A stretch of 64,000 nt of DNA from JBHJGP01 sp050331695 (GTDB lineage: Bacteria > Pseudomonadota > Alphaproteobacteria > Geminicoccales > Geminicoccaceae). The translations under genes were made by a program, and so were the position numbers. Within the stretch, counting starts at the first letter, position 1. Each line of letters opens with the position of its first letter. Under the pieces are notes generated by a model. The model saw only the letters and a program-made list of their open reading frames with translations, did no database searches and was not told the DNA's origin. The stretch is from contig JBHJGP010000002.1 in NCBI GenBank assembly GCA_050331695.1, positions 5,784-69,783 of the forward strand. The letters run 5' to 3'. Positions 8,573 to 18,275 of this stretch are shown piece after piece.

Positions 8573-10015
8573 ATGAAACGATTTGGGTGTGGGCCGCATT
8601 TCAAGCGACAGTTCCTTGGTATGATTTTGCTTTCGATCGCAGTGACTTCCTCTGCGCTGGCGACATCGACAACGTCGTCCCCCGACAAGGACGTATCAAC
8701 GCCGCGCCAGTATCTCCAAGACCAGGGCGGCGGCGAGGTTGAGCGCTGGAGCCCTTGGTGGTGGCGCACGCCAATAACCCCCTCGCTCGACAAAGCCACG
8801 CCCGCGACCCCGGAGATGTTCGCTTTTGACGGTGGGTTCATGTCTTTGTGGCAGCCTCAGGCCGCATCGCGAATCTCGCTCGATGCACGCAATACGATCC
8901 CGTACGTGATCCCGCCGAACGAGCTTTTCGAGCGGGACTTGTATGTCTGGGACGCTTGGCCGCTGAGGACCACTGATGGTGTCGTCGCGACGATTGATGG
9001 GTGGACGGTCCTCATTGGCCTGAGTTCCGCGCGTTCCAGCGATCCGAAATGGCCATTCTATACACGGTCCACCTGGCGTTACTGGTTCACGAAAGATGGC
9101 GACTGGCAGCTGGGCGGTAAGGTGTTCGATCGCACCGAAGCACTTGGCAGTCGGCAATGGGCCGGCTCCTCGGTTTTCGATGCCGACACCGGCCGGGTCA
9201 CATTCTATTATACTGCGGTCGGTGCGCTCGATGCCAAGAGCCTGGAAGACGACGAACCGGCCCTTGCCTACCCGATGGGCCATCCGGCCCAGGGCCGCCC
9301 CTCGATCGTGCAACGTATGGCCGCGGTCAGCGCCGCCATCTCTTCCGGTCCGCAAGGTGTGACCTTCACCGATTTCGACGAGCACCGCCTGCTTTTGGAG
9401 GCGGACGGAAAGCACTACCAAACAGCGGAACAATCCCGTGCAGATCAGGTGATCTATGGCATGCGAGATCCTTGGTACTGGCGCGACCCGAAATCAGGCG
9501 ACAACTACATTCTTTTCACCGCGAATGCTGGCTTCGCGCCGGGCACCCACAATGGCGTCGTCGGTATTGCCCGCGAAAACGGCGAAGGCGGCTTCGACCT
9601 GCTGCCGCCCATCCTGGGAGCGCCCGGCGTCAGCTCCCAACTTGAGCGTCCCCATTTGGTCCGGCGCGATCAGCGATTGTACCTGCTCTTCTCGACTCAT
9701 GAGTTCACCTTCGCCGATGGGTTCAGCGGACCTGAAGGCCTATACGGTTTTATCAGCCACACCGGCAACATCACCGGTCCCTGGGAACCGCTCAACGGCT
9801 CTGGCCTAGTGGCGGGCAACCCCGGAAGTGCTGGAACCATGGTCTATTCTTACCTCACGCTACCGGATGGCTGGGTCATGAGTTACCTGAACACCGCTGC
9901 GGGCCAACTCACCGAAGACCAACCAGGCGAATTCTTCGGCGGACCAGCGCCGATGTTTCGCGTCGCCTTCGATGGCGTGCGCACGGAGATTGTCGACATT
10001 TCCAACAAGCGATAA
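8573..10015 (+). CDS. GH68 family enzyme (levansucrase or related fructosyltransferase)
   Basis: Secreted glycoside hydrolase of family 68, about 480 residues, acting on sucrose by fructosyl transfer (levan or inulin type) or hydrolysis. ATG at 8573 follows AGGAG at 8560-8564. A signal peptide covers about residues 1-30 (two Arg/Lys groups, a hydrophobic core, SALA|TS). The three GH68 catalytic sites are visible: nucleophile Asp127 in VWDAWPL, transition-state stabiliser Arg298-Asp299 in MRDPWY, and acid/base Glu358 in LERPHL. It is followed three bases later by a GH32 gene, an order like lsdA-lsdB of Gluconacetobacter. Polymerase versus invertase activity cannot be decided here. Confidence 0.9.
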   Translation: MKRFGCGPHFKRQFLGMILLSIAVTSSALATSTTSSPDKDVSTPRQYLQDQGGGEVERWSPWWWRTPITPSLDKATPATPEMFAFDGGFMSLWQPQAASRISLDARNTIPYVIPPNELFERDLYVWDAWPLRTTDGVVATIDGWTVLIGLSSARSSDPKWPFYTRSTWRYWFTKDGDWQLGGKVFDRTEALGSRQWAGSSVFDADTGRVTFYYTAVGALDAKSLEDDEPALAYPMGHPAQGRPSIVQRMAAVSAAISSGPQGVTFTDFDEHRLLLEADGKHYQTAEQSRADQVIYGMRDPWYWRDPKSGDNYILFTANAGFAPGTHNGVVGIARENGEGGFDLLPPILGAPGVSSQLERPHLVRRDQRLYLLFSTHEFTFADGFSGPEGLYGFISHTGNITGPWEPLNGSGLVAGNPGSAGTMVYSYLTLPDGWVMSYLNTAAGQLTEDQPGEFFGGPAPMFRVAFDGVRTEIVDISNKR

Positions 10016-10018
10016 GTC

Positions 10019-12184
10019 ATGATGCGCGTGACTGTGGCGTTGCTCGCCGGATTACTCGGCGTAAATGGTGCGGCCCAATCCGAGACCGCGGCCCTTTTTC
10101 CTTTGGACGAGGTTTCCGCCGCCACCAGTAGCGCTGACGGCCGGTCGGCGCTGGCGATGCACACCCCCTTTCATGCGGTGGAACAGGTCGCAGGTGTGTC
10201 CGGCCTGGGGCTGCGCCTCGATGGCTATTCGACCTGGCTGGAGAGTGACACCAGCGGCGCTTTGGTGGGTGAGGCCTTCACGATCGAGCTGTGGATGGCG
10301 ATCGCGCACTACCCCGTGGGCACAGCGGCGCTCGCTGCCCGGCACGAACTGCCGCACCGGGGCGTCCGGTTCGGCCTCAATCCTTGGGGGCAACTCCAGG
10401 CCACGGTGGCCACCGAAAACGGGGTTTTGACCGCCATCGACCAGACACCTCTGCCACGGGCGCGATGGTTGCACCTCGCGGGCACCTTCGCTCCCGAGGA
10501 GGGGCTGAAACTCTTTGTCGACGGAGACCAGGTCGAGCACGTGCCCGGCGCGGGAGCGGACTTCCTGGCCGCCGGCGATCAGCCTTTGATCGTTGGCCGC
10601 GATCCCGCCGCGGGCTTCCACCGGACTGTCTTCCCGCTCGGCGTGATCAACGGGGTTGTCGACGAGTTGCGATTTGAAAACAGCGCGTTGTCGGCGCAAG
10701 ATCTCAAAGCTAGCGCGGGACAATCGAAGCCGTCCTCGCCACCGGACGTCCGCGTACCCGAAGCGCGGTTCGGGCATGATCCGTCAAGGCCGCGATATCA
10801 CCCTATGCCCACGGCGGGCTGGACCAACGAACCCCATGGTTTGATCCAAGATGGTGAGAACTTCCGGCTGTTCTACCAGGCCAATCCGAACGGTCCCTAT
10901 TGGTCGAACATCCGCTGGGGACAGCTGACCAGCGAGGATCTGGTCCAGTGGACCGAGCGGGCGCCAGCGCTGGTGCCCGAACCAGGTTTTGACCAAGTCG
11001 GCATATGGGTCGGCAACACGTTTCGTGACGACGACGATCGCTTGCGTGCGGCCTACACCGGCGTGAATGGGGTCAAAGCGGGAATTGGTCTAGCCGAAGC
11101 CGGTGATGGTTTTCGCTTTGACAAGCATCCGGCCAATCCTCTGCTTCCGGACGCGCCGCCTGGCTTCAAGGATTTTCGAGATCCCTTCATCTGGCGGGAC
11201 GGCCCGGGGTGGGCGATGTTGATCGGTAGTGGAACCGTGCCCCCCGACGAGCGCGGCGTAGCTCTCCTCTATCGCTCCCGCAACCTTGTTGATTGGACCT
11301 ATCGCGGCATTCTCGATACCGGCCGAACCAACACCGAGGGCGTCTATTGGGAAGTACCGGTGTTGATCCCGATCGACGACAAGCGCCACGGCCTGTTCAT
11401 CACGACGGTGGAGGCCAAGGCCCTAGCTCGGGGGCTCTATTGGCTGGGCGAATGGGACGGCGAACGCTTTCAGCCGGAAACAAGTCGGCCGCGCGCCTTC
11501 GATTTGTTCCACCGCATGTTGAGCCCAAGCTTTGGTCGCCATCCCGACGGTCGCCTCATCGCCATCGGCATCGTCCCGGGTACCCAATCGTTGGAAACGC
11601 GCAATCAGCGGGGCTGGGTCCACACCTTTAGTCTGCCGCGGGAAGTCCAGCCCTGCGCCTCGGCTGGTTTATGCCAGACGCCGCTTGGCGAGATCGAGAT
11701 GCTAAGGCGGGAGAGTCAGCTGCTATCCGCGCGCTCGATCGGCGAGAAAGGCAGCTTTTTGGATTTGCGCGACGTCGACGGCGATCAGATGGAGCTTCAG
11801 CTCGAGATCGACCCGCAGGACGCCACCGAAATCGTCCTAAGCGTGCTGGCGACCCCCGACCTCGAGGAACGGTCTATCGTCCGCTTGTGGCCCAAAAACG
11901 GTCGGGCGCAACTGGACCTGCGGGAAGCGAGCCTGACCGACGACGTCGGTGCCGCCCGTTTCGATGGGCTGATGACACCCCTTGCCGGCGACGAGCTGCT
12001 TCGGCTGAGAATTTTCGTCGACCATTCGGTCGTCGACGTGTTCATCAACGACACCGATGCGTTCAGCTTCCGAACTTTTCCGAGTCGCGAGGACGCGCTC
12101 GGGATCCGTCTGCAGTCCCATGGTGGCAAAGCTCAGCTCGTATCAGGCGAGGCCTGGACGATGGCAGACGCGCCGATCCGCTAA
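10019..12184 (+). CDS. Secreted LamG-GH32 beta-fructosidase (levanase/inulinase-like)
   Basis: A 721-residue two-part enzyme. Residues 1-20 are a signal peptide; residues 25-235 are a concanavalin/LamG-like sandwich domain (LHLAGTFAPEEGLKLFVDGD is typical); residues 255-715 are a GH32 five-blade propeller plus C-terminal beta sandwich. The RDP motif is present (Arg387-Asp388-Pro389) and the acid/base Glu445 lies in YWEVPVL. The nucleophile motif, normally NDPNG, reads NEPHG (Asn270-Glu271), so the usual Asp is replaced by Glu. The start lies three bases after the GH68 stop, with two tandem ATGs (10019, 10022). Likely role: hydrolysing the fructan made by GH68, if the substitution is tolerated. 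Confidence 0.88.
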   Translation: MMRVTVALLAGLLGVNGAAQSETAALFPLDEVSAATSSADGRSALAMHTPFHAVEQVAGVSGLGLRLDGYSTWLESDTSGALVGEAFTIELWMAIAHYPVGTAALAARHELPHRGVRFGLNPWGQLQATVATENGVLTAIDQTPLPRARWLHLAGTFAPEEGLKLFVDGDQVEHVPGAGADFLAAGDQPLIVGRDPAAGFHRTVFPLGVINGVVDELRFENSALSAQDLKASAGQSKPSSPPDVRVPEARFGHDPSRPRYHPMPTAGWTNEPHGLIQDGENFRLFYQANPNGPYWSNIRWGQLTSEDLVQWTERAPALVPEPGFDQVGIWVGNTFRDDDDRLRAAYTGVNGVKAGIGLAEAGDGFRFDKHPANPLLPDAPPGFKDFRDPFIWRDGPGWAMLIGSGTVPPDERGVALLYRSRNLVDWTYRGILDTGRTNTEGVYWEVPVLIPIDDKRHGLFITTVEAKALARGLYWLGEWDGERFQPETSRPRAFDLFHRMLSPSFGRHPDGRLIAIGIVPGTQSLETRNQRGWVHTFSLPREVQPCASAGLCQTPLGEIEMLRRESQLLSARSIGEKGSFLDLRDVDGDQMELQLEIDPQDATEIVLSVLATPDLEERSIVRLWPKNGRAQLDLREASLTDDVGAARFDGLMTPLAGDELLRLRIFVDHSVVDVFINDTDAFSFRTFPSREDALGIRLQSHGGKAQLVSGEAWTMADAPIR

Positions 12185-12200
12185 TCGGTCTGGCTTCCGC

Positions 12201-15200
12201 TCATTCCGCTGGCTGCTCGCGAGCCTTGCCGGTCTGTTGTTCTTCGGTCTTTTGTTGCTCACCCTTCACCCGCTCGCGCATGCGCTGAAAGAAGGCGTAG
12301 AGCGCCGGAATGAAGAAGATGCCGACGAAGGTCGCGGCGACCATGCCGGCGAACACCGTCCAGCCGATCGACTGGCGGGAATTGGCGCCGGCGCCGGTGG
12401 CGATGAGAAGCGGGACCATGCCGACGATGAACGAAAACGCTGTCATCAGGACGGCGCGAAACCGGGTGCGCGCGCCGGAGCTGGCGGCCTCGTCAATCGA
12501 TTTGCCGGCTTCGCGCTCGGTCTTGGCAAATTCCACGATCAGGATCGCGTTCTTAGCCGCGAGCCCGATCAGCAAGACCAGGCCGATCTGGGTGTAGACG
12601 TTGGACCCGATGCCGGTGAGGAAAAGCGCGATCACCGCACCCAGGGCGGCGATACCAACCGAAAGCATGACCGGCAGCGGTATGACGAAGCTTTCATACT
12701 GACCGACCAGGAACAGGTAGGCGAAGAAAAGGGCGAGCACGAAGATGTAGACGGCTTGGTTACCCTGCTGCTGTTGCTGGTAGGAGATCGCCGACCAGGA
12801 GTAGCCGAAGCCTTCCGGCAGATGCTCGGATGAAACCTGGGCCATGTCGGTCATGGCCTCGCCCGACGAGAAGCCCGGCGCGCTGGCGCCGTTGAACTTG
12901 GCGCTGGTGAACTGGTTGTAGCGGTTGATGATTTCCGCGCCGACCCGCCGCTCGACGGTAACGATCGTATCCAGCGGCACCATGTCGCCGTCAGCATTGC
13001 GCACGTGCAGCCGACCGATGTCGTTCTCGGCATCCCGATATTCCTCGTCGGCCTGCACCCGGACCTGGAATATCCGATCGTTGCGGACGAAATCGTTGAC
13101 GAAGGTTGCACCGAGATTGGCCTGGAGTGTCGCGAAGACGTCCGAAACGTCGACGCCGACGAGACGGGCCTTCTCCCGGTCCAGATCGACGAAGAGTTGC
13201 GGAATTTCGGCGGCATAGGTGGAAAAGGCCCGGCCGATCCGCTCCGCCTCGTTGGCGCGGACGATGACGTTGCGCATGACTTGCGCGAGTTCGGTCGCCG
13301 GTTGTCCTTCCAGGGCCTGCAGGCGGTAGTCAAAACCGCCCGACTGACCGAGACCGCGAATGGCCGGTGGTACGAAGGGAAAAATCTGCGCCTCGGGCAA
13401 GGCCGCCAATTGCGGTCTCAGCTCATTGAGGATGGCGAAGACGTTGCGTTCGGTGCCCCGGTCGGCGAAGGGTTCGAGGACGACGACCACGAGGCCGGAG
13501 CGCGGCAGGGTGGTGCCGTTGAGCAGCGAGAAACCGGCGAAGCCGATGGTGTTGGCGACGCCATCCGTGTCGCGGATCAACTGGTCGACCTGGAGAACCG
13601 CGTCCTCGGCCCGGGAGAGCGAGGCGGCCGAGGGAAGCTGAATATCGACGAAGAAATAGCCCTGGTCCTCTTCCGGCAGAAAGGTTCCGGGCAAGGACGT
13701 GAACAGCCAGCCGCTGGCAGCGAAGGCGCCGATGATCAGCACGACGGCGATGATGGCCTTTCGCGCTAGCCATTCGACCACCGCCCCATAGCCGTTGCGG
13801 GTCCGGTTTAGTCCTGAATTGAACCAGGCGAACGGACCGCGTTTCGGCTCGTCCCGGGCCCGCAGAAGGACCGAGCAAAGGGCCGGCGACAGGGTCAGCG
13901 CGTTGATCGACGACAGAACCACCGAGATCGAAAGGGTCACGGCGAACTGTTTGTAGAGCTCGCCGGTGATGCCCGGAAGGAAGGTGATGGGCACGAAGAC
14001 CGCGAGCAGAACCAGCGTGGTGGCAATGATCGGCCCGGTCACCTGGCGCATCGATTCGATCGCGGCTTCCTTGCGGTCCCTGCCCTCCTGAAGCAGCCGG
14101 GCGACGTTTTCGACCACGACGATGGCATCGTCGACCACCAGGCCGATGGCCAGGACCAACGCGAACAGGGTCACCGTATTGGCCGAGTAGCCCAGCGCCG
14201 CCAGCAGACTGAACACACCGACCAGCGATACCGGGATGGTCAAGGTCGGGATCAGCGTCGCCCGCCAGTCCTGGAGGAAAACGAAGGTGACGATGACCAC
14301 GAGGACAAAGGTGATGCCGATCGTCTGGGCGATCTCGTAGATCGTCTGCACCACGAATTCGGTGGTGTCGTAGGTGACCGAATATTCGAGGCCTTCGGGG
14401 AAACGTTGCGAAAGCCTTTCGACTTCGGCGATCACCTCGCGACTGACCGCAAGGGCGTTGGCGCCCGGTTGCTGGTAGATCAGGGCGGTCACCGCCGGTT
14501 GGCCGTTCAAAAACGAGTTGACGCTGTAGTTCTGGGCGCCGAGTTCCACCCGGCCGATGTCCGCTATCCGAACGATAGCGCCGTCATCGTTCGAGCGGAT
14601 GATGATGTTCTCGAACTCTTCGGGCTCGGTGAACAGGCCCCGGGCTCGAACCGTTAGTTGGAACTGCTGGTCTTCATCGGTCGGCTGGGCACCCACCTGC
14701 CCGGCGGATGCCTGGATATTCTGATCCCGAATTGCTCCGATGACATCGTCCGGCGTGATCCCGAGAGCGGCCATCCGGTCCGGGTTCATCCAGATCCGCA
14801 TGGAGTAATCCCGGCCGCCCAGGATGTCCGCCCGGCTGACCCCGTTCAGCCGTTCGATGGCGTCGATCACGTTGATGCTGACGAAGTTCTGGATGAAGAT
14901 CTGATCGTGGCTCTCGTCGGGCGAGAAGAATTGAACCGCCTGCAGGAAGCTGGTCTGCTGCTGGCGGACCGAGACGCCCTGGGCCTCGACGGCCGCCGGC
15001 ACCCGCGGCAACGCTAGCTGAACGCGATTTTGGACGTTGACCTGGGCGATGTCCGGGTCAGAGCCGACCTCGAAGGTCACCTGAAGCGTGTAGCGGCCGG
15101 TCGTGGACGTCGTGCTCTCCATATAGAGCATGCCCTCGACGCCGTTGACCTCGCTCTCGATCGGCGCCGCCACCGTGTCGGCCACGGTTTCGGCATCGGC

Positions 15201-15356
15201 GCCCGGAAACGTTGCTTCGACCTGGATGACCGGAGGCGTGATCTCGGGAAACTGCGAGACGGGGATCCGGGTCAGGGCCAGGAGACCGGCGATGAAGATC
15301 ACGATCGAGAGCACGCCCGCGAGACGCGGCCGCTCGATGAAGACCTGAGAGATCAT
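12201..15356 (-). CDS. RND multidrug efflux pump, HAE1 family inner-membrane transporter
   Basis: A 1051-residue AcrB-like proton-driven exporter. It begins with the classic MISQVFIERPRLA segment, has two sets of membrane helices around large periplasmic loops, and the proton-relay Asp pair of helix 4 (GLVVDDAIVVVENV) with the matching Lys in GLAAKNAILIVEF of helix 10. Its ATG shares one base with the TAA of the adaptor gene upstream, so the two form one operon. No TolC-like outer-membrane channel or regulator is in the window, so the channel must be encoded elsewhere. The last 25 residues are charged and Gln/Glu-rich. Substrates cannot be predicted. Confidence 0.95.
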   Translation of the reverse strand: MISQVFIERPRLAGVLSIVIFIAGLLALTRIPVSQFPEITPPVIQVEATFPGADAETVADTVAAPIESEVNGVEGMLYMESTTSTTGRYTLQVTFEVGSDPDIAQVNVQNRVQLALPRVPAAVEAQGVSVRQQQTSFLQAVQFFSPDESHDQIFIQNFVSINVIDAIERLNGVSRADILGGRDYSMRIWMNPDRMAALGITPDDVIGAIRDQNIQASAGQVGAQPTDEDQQFQLTVRARGLFTEPEEFENIIIRSNDDGAIVRIADIGRVELGAQNYSVNSFLNGQPAVTALIYQQPGANALAVSREVIAEVERLSQRFPEGLEYSVTYDTTEFVVQTIYEIAQTIGITFVLVVIVTFVFLQDWRATLIPTLTIPVSLVGVFSLLAALGYSANTVTLFALVLAIGLVVDDAIVVVENVARLLQEGRDRKEAAIESMRQVTGPIIATTLVLLAVFVPITFLPGITGELYKQFAVTLSISVVLSSINALTLSPALCSVLLRARDEPKRGPFAWFNSGLNRTRNGYGAVVEWLARKAIIAVVLIIGAFAASGWLFTSLPGTFLPEEDQGYFFVDIQLPSAASLSRAEDAVLQVDQLIRDTDGVANTIGFAGFSLLNGTTLPRSGLVVVVLEPFADRGTERNVFAILNELRPQLAALPEAQIFPFVPPAIRGLGQSGGFDYRLQALEGQPATELAQVMRNVIVRANEAERIGRAFSTYAAEIPQLFVDLDREKARLVGVDVSDVFATLQANLGATFVNDFVRNDRIFQVRVQADEEYRDAENDIGRLHVRNADGDMVPLDTIVTVERRVGAEIINRYNQFTSAKFNGASAPGFSSGEAMTDMAQVSSEHLPEGFGYSWSAISYQQQQQGNQAVYIFVLALFFAYLFLVGQYESFVIPLPVMLSVGIAALGAVIALFLTGIGSNVYTQIGLVLLIGLAAKNAILIVEFAKTEREAGKSIDEAASSGARTRFRAVLMTAFSFIVGMVPLLIATGAGANSRQSIGWTVFAGMVAATFVGIFFIPALYAFFQRMRERVKGEQQKTEEQQTGKAREQPAE

Positions 15357-16555
15357 TAGGACTGCCCGTCGTCGCCGGAGCCAGCACCGGCCTGGTCCGC
15401 TTCGCCCGATGAGGCGGCATCGCCACCGGCCTCGTCACCGTCTCGGAAGGACGCCGACACCGCCGCGCCGGGCGAGACTTTCTGAATGCCGGCGACGATC
15501 ACCCGCTCTCCGGCTTCCAAACCATCCTTGATCACGAAAGCATCGCCGATATTGGCGCCAAGCTCGATGCGCCGCTCCTCGACCTTGTCGTCATCGCCAA
15601 CCACGAAAACGAAAGAACCGTCACGGTCCCTTTGCACGGCGGCGAAAGGTGTCGTTGGCTCGACGCGTTTCTCGCCGATCTGCACGACCACGCTGACGAA
15701 CTGACCGGGCAGCAGCACATTTTGGGGATTGGCGAACCGGGCTCTGACCGGAACCGTACCGGTCGAGCTGTCGACGACATTGCCGACGAAGGCGATCTCG
15801 CCCTCGCCGCCATACATCTCGCCGTTGGGCAGACGCAGTTGGGGGATGAAGCGCTCGCGCATCATCTCGGTTCCCTTGGCCGACGCGTAGTCCTGCTGGA
15901 ACTCAACGAAGTCCCGGTCGCTTAAGGAAAAGACCACGCGGATGGGATCGAGTTGAACGATGCGCGCCAGGGTGCCGGAAGCCAGTTCGACGAAATTGCC
16001 GGCCGTGTACATGGTTTCGCCGATCTTGCCGTCGATCGGGGCCGTAATGGTCGTGTAATCCAGATCGAGCTCGGCGCGGTCCACGGCCGATTGGGCAGCC
16101 AGAACATCGGCGTCGGCACTTTCGAAAGCCGCTCGCGCGTCGTCGACGGACGATTCTGCGACCACATTGTCCTCATAGAGCTCCATGTTCCGCTCCAGCT
16201 CGCGGCGCGCTTCACGCCGGCTCGCCTCGGCGCTGGCAAGCTCCGCCTGGGCGGAAGCCAAATCGGTCTCATATTGGTTCCGTTCGATGAGGTAGAGCAC
16301 GTCACCTTTCGAGACGAGCGTCCCTTCCTCGAACCGGCGCTCCATGATGAAGCCAGGAACGCGGGCCCTGAGCGCAACGTCTTCGATCGCTTCGACCCGG
16401 CCGATGAACTCGCGATAATTGGTCACGTCCTCGGTCTTGATCTCGGCGACGATAACGGCTGGCGGCGGCTGGTCGCCGCCGGCCCCTTGAGACCATGCCG
16501 ACGATAGGGGCGTTACCGCCAATGCCAGTCCGACAACCGCCCAAACATGGTTCAT
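15356..16555 (-). CDS. RND efflux periplasmic adaptor subunit (membrane fusion protein)
   Basis: About 399 residues from ATG at 16555, which has GGAG eight bases upstream; an in-frame TTG at 16600 has no such site. A Sec signal peptide covers residues 1-23. Then come the lipoyl/barrel-sandwich halves around a long coiled-coil hairpin rich in Ala, Glu and Arg (about residues 95-150), a beta-barrel domain and a membrane-proximal domain. The short C-terminal tail is Gly/Ser/Asp-rich low complexity. It links the transporter encoded directly downstream (one-base overlap) to an outer-membrane channel. Confidence 0.94.
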   Translation of the reverse strand: MNHVWAVVGLALAVTPLSSAWSQGAGGDQPPPAVIVAEIKTEDVTNYREFIGRVEAIEDVALRARVPGFIMERRFEEGTLVSKGDVLYLIERNQYETDLASAQAELASAEASRREARRELERNMELYEDNVVAESSVDDARAAFESADADVLAAQSAVDRAELDLDYTTITAPIDGKIGETMYTAGNFVELASGTLARIVQLDPIRVVFSLSDRDFVEFQQDYASAKGTEMMRERFIPQLRLPNGEMYGGEGEIAFVGNVVDSSTGTVPVRARFANPQNVLLPGQFVSVVVQIGEKRVEPTTPFAAVQRDRDGSFVFVVGDDDKVEERRIELGANIGDAFVIKDGLEAGERVIVAGIQKVSPGAAVSASFRDGDEAGGDAASSGEADQAGAGSGDDGQS

Positions 16556-16650
16556 AAGCCCTACTCCACGATCGACCTGCCGGGCCGTGAATAAAGTCAA
16601 AGGCGAATAGCGATATAGAAGCGGTCTCGACGATTTCCCCTAGAAAGCCG

Positions 16651-17514
16651 TTACAGGCTTGAGAAAGGAACGCCGAGAGCGGGGGCATGCCAGACCAAAA
16701 CAGATGTGTCGCCGGCATCCGCCGGGCCGATCGAAGCGTCGTCTCCCGGCTCGATATGGGCGAAATCCTCAGGCTCCAGAACATGATCCAGACCGCCGAG
16801 GGTGAAACGCGCTTTGCCCTCCAACACGATCAGGCCGGTCGCCGCGATCCGGTGACCGATCACCCTCGGCAACGCGCCGGCCGACAGCCGCGCCCGGGCG
16901 ACCGCATAACGCCCTCCGGTGTGCTTGGCTTCAGCCAGAACCGTCACATTGACGCCGGCGGCCAGCTCGTCGGCGGGCGCATCGCCGGCCACCGAGTGGA
17001 CGACCGGCGGCACCTCGAAAAGCGCTTCGTCAGGGAACATGGTGATGCCGAACGACGGTGCCACCTCGGCGATCCTCTTGCCCAGTTCGGGCATTGGCGG
17101 CGGCGCTTCGCCCTTCTCCACCCAGGGTGCCATCACCTGTCGCTGAAAACGGTCGAAACCGGCCGGTGCGTTGAAGGTGATAAGCCGGCCGGCGCGACCG
17201 TTGTTCTTGAATTGATGAGCGGTCCCGGAGCTGATCGTGATGAAGCCGCCGGCGCTGACGTCGACGGCCTGATTGCCGGCCGTGTAGGTGATCGGACCAC
17301 CGGAGAGCACGAAGAAGAACTCGTCTTCGCGAGCCTGGAGATGCGGGGCCGGGCCCCCGCCCTCGCCGGAGGCGGCGATTTCGACGGTGTAGCGATCGCC
17401 GGTTTCGTCGCCGGCGGCGAGCAGCGCAACGTCGCCTCCGATCCAGGGGATGCGCGGCGCCTCGCCGCTCCGCCGAACGAACGATCGCAAGGGTTCTTGG
17501 CCCTCCCCCTCCAT
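16651..17514 (-). CDS. Two-domain cupin protein
   Basis: A 287-residue bicupin. The N-terminal cupin (about residues 38-115) has PHLQAREDEFFFVLSG and GTAHQFKN, matching the two metal-binding cupin motifs. The C-terminal cupin (about 195-280) keeps the fold (GLIVLEGKARFTLGG) but lacks clear metal-ligand histidines in motif 1. This resembles quercetinase/pirin-like or sugar-binding bicupins; function is not known. ATG at 17514 follows GAGGAG nine bases upstream. It is transcribed in the same direction as, and just ahead of, the efflux operon, about 95 bases from the adaptor start. Confidence 0.75.
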   Translation of the reverse strand: MEGEGQEPLRSFVRRSGEAPRIPWIGGDVALLAAGDETGDRYTVEIAASGEGGGPAPHLQAREDEFFFVLSGGPITYTAGNQAVDVSAGGFITISSGTAHQFKNNGRAGRLITFNAPAGFDRFQRQVMAPWVEKGEAPPPMPELGKRIAEVAPSFGITMFPDEALFEVPPVVHSVAGDAPADELAAGVNVTVLAEAKHTGGRYAVARARLSAGALPRVIGHRIAATGLIVLEGKARFTLGGLDHVLEPEDFAHIEPGDDASIGPADAGDTSVLVWHAPALGVPFSSL

Positions 17515-17653
17515 CGCTTTGATCTCCTCAGACCATCATTCGATACAGATGACCCCCCATGTTAGCGGTTTGGTTGCGACGCTCAAATGACAGAGTTGAG
17601 CCAACCGCCGCCGTCGATCGCTCGGGGCCAAGCCTCGAGTTCCGTCTGGATCG

Positions 17654-17989
17654 TCAGCGTTCCTCGATCGCGACCACCATGCGCTCGCCGTTCTGCTCGT
17701 CGGTGATCTCCGCGACCGGTCCGCGAAGATCCTCCTCGACCACCAAGCGGACCAGCTCATCCAGAGGGATGCCCTCGAGCTCGAGCTCCCGGCGGATCGA
17801 CTGGGGTACCAGCCGCGAGGCCCGGGCGACCAGCGACAGCGGCACCGCAATGGTCTCGGAAACGTTGGAGCCGGTCATCTCATAGGTGCGGATGACTAAC
17901 CACTGGCGTTCGGAGCCGGCCTGGGCCGCCGCCAGCGGCGCCAAGACCAAATGCAATGTGAGAAGGGCGGCAAAGGGAGCGCGTCGCAT
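17654..17989 (-). CDS. Small secreted protein of unknown function
   Basis: 111 residues from ATG at 17989. Residues 1-24 form a Sec signal peptide ending LAAAQA. The mature part is mostly acidic with no cysteines and no motif I recognise; the strand-like stretches QWLVIRTYEM and GERMVVAIEE flank a helical centre. It sits between tRNA-Met and the bicupin, both also on the minus strand. A longer reading frame open to 18208 crosses the tRNA gene and is not credible. Confidence 0.6.
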   Translation of the reverse strand: MRRAPFAALLTLHLVLAPLAAAQAGSERQWLVIRTYEMTGSNVSETIAVPLSLVARASRLVPQSIRRELELEGIPLDELVRLVVEEDLRGPVAEITDEQNGERMVVAIEER

Positions 17990-18175
17990 GATTGTTTCCA
18001 ATGGCGAAAAGAGGGCACGGGCGTAGGCGCCATCCTTTCCTCCTATCCACTGATCATGCGCGCGTCGTCCGGCCCAGCCGGACCGGACATCTTTGTCCGT
18101 TGGAAAATGCGATAAGACCGGCCGATAATCAGGCCCGCCGCGACTACGGTTTTCGCCGGATCGACAGACGAAAAT

Positions 18176-18252
18176 TGGTAGCGGAGGAGGGACTTGAACC
18201 CCCGACACGCGGATTATGATTCCGCTGCTCTAACCAACTGAGCTACTCCGCC
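18176..18252 (-). tRNA. tRNA-Met (CAT), elongator type
   Basis: A 77-base cloverleaf read on the minus strand: acceptor stem GGCGGAG/CTCCGCT (one G-U end pair), D arm AGCTCAGTTGGTTAGAGC, anticodon stem-loop GCGGA-ATCATAA-TCCGC with anticodon CAT, T arm GGGGGTTCAAGTCCCTC, discriminator A and an encoded CCA. The Watson-Crick-like acceptor end and sequence match elongator tRNA-Met rather than the initiator; a lysidine tRNA-Ile (CAT) is less likely. It lies 23 bases after mnmA on the same strand. Confidence 0.95.
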
Positions 18253-18275
18253 ATCCCGTGCCTGAGCGCCGGGGA

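Noticed and set aside
17654..18208. Longer version of the small secreted protein reaching 18208
   Set aside because: It would run through tRNA-Met; the signal peptide and ATG at 17989 fit better.
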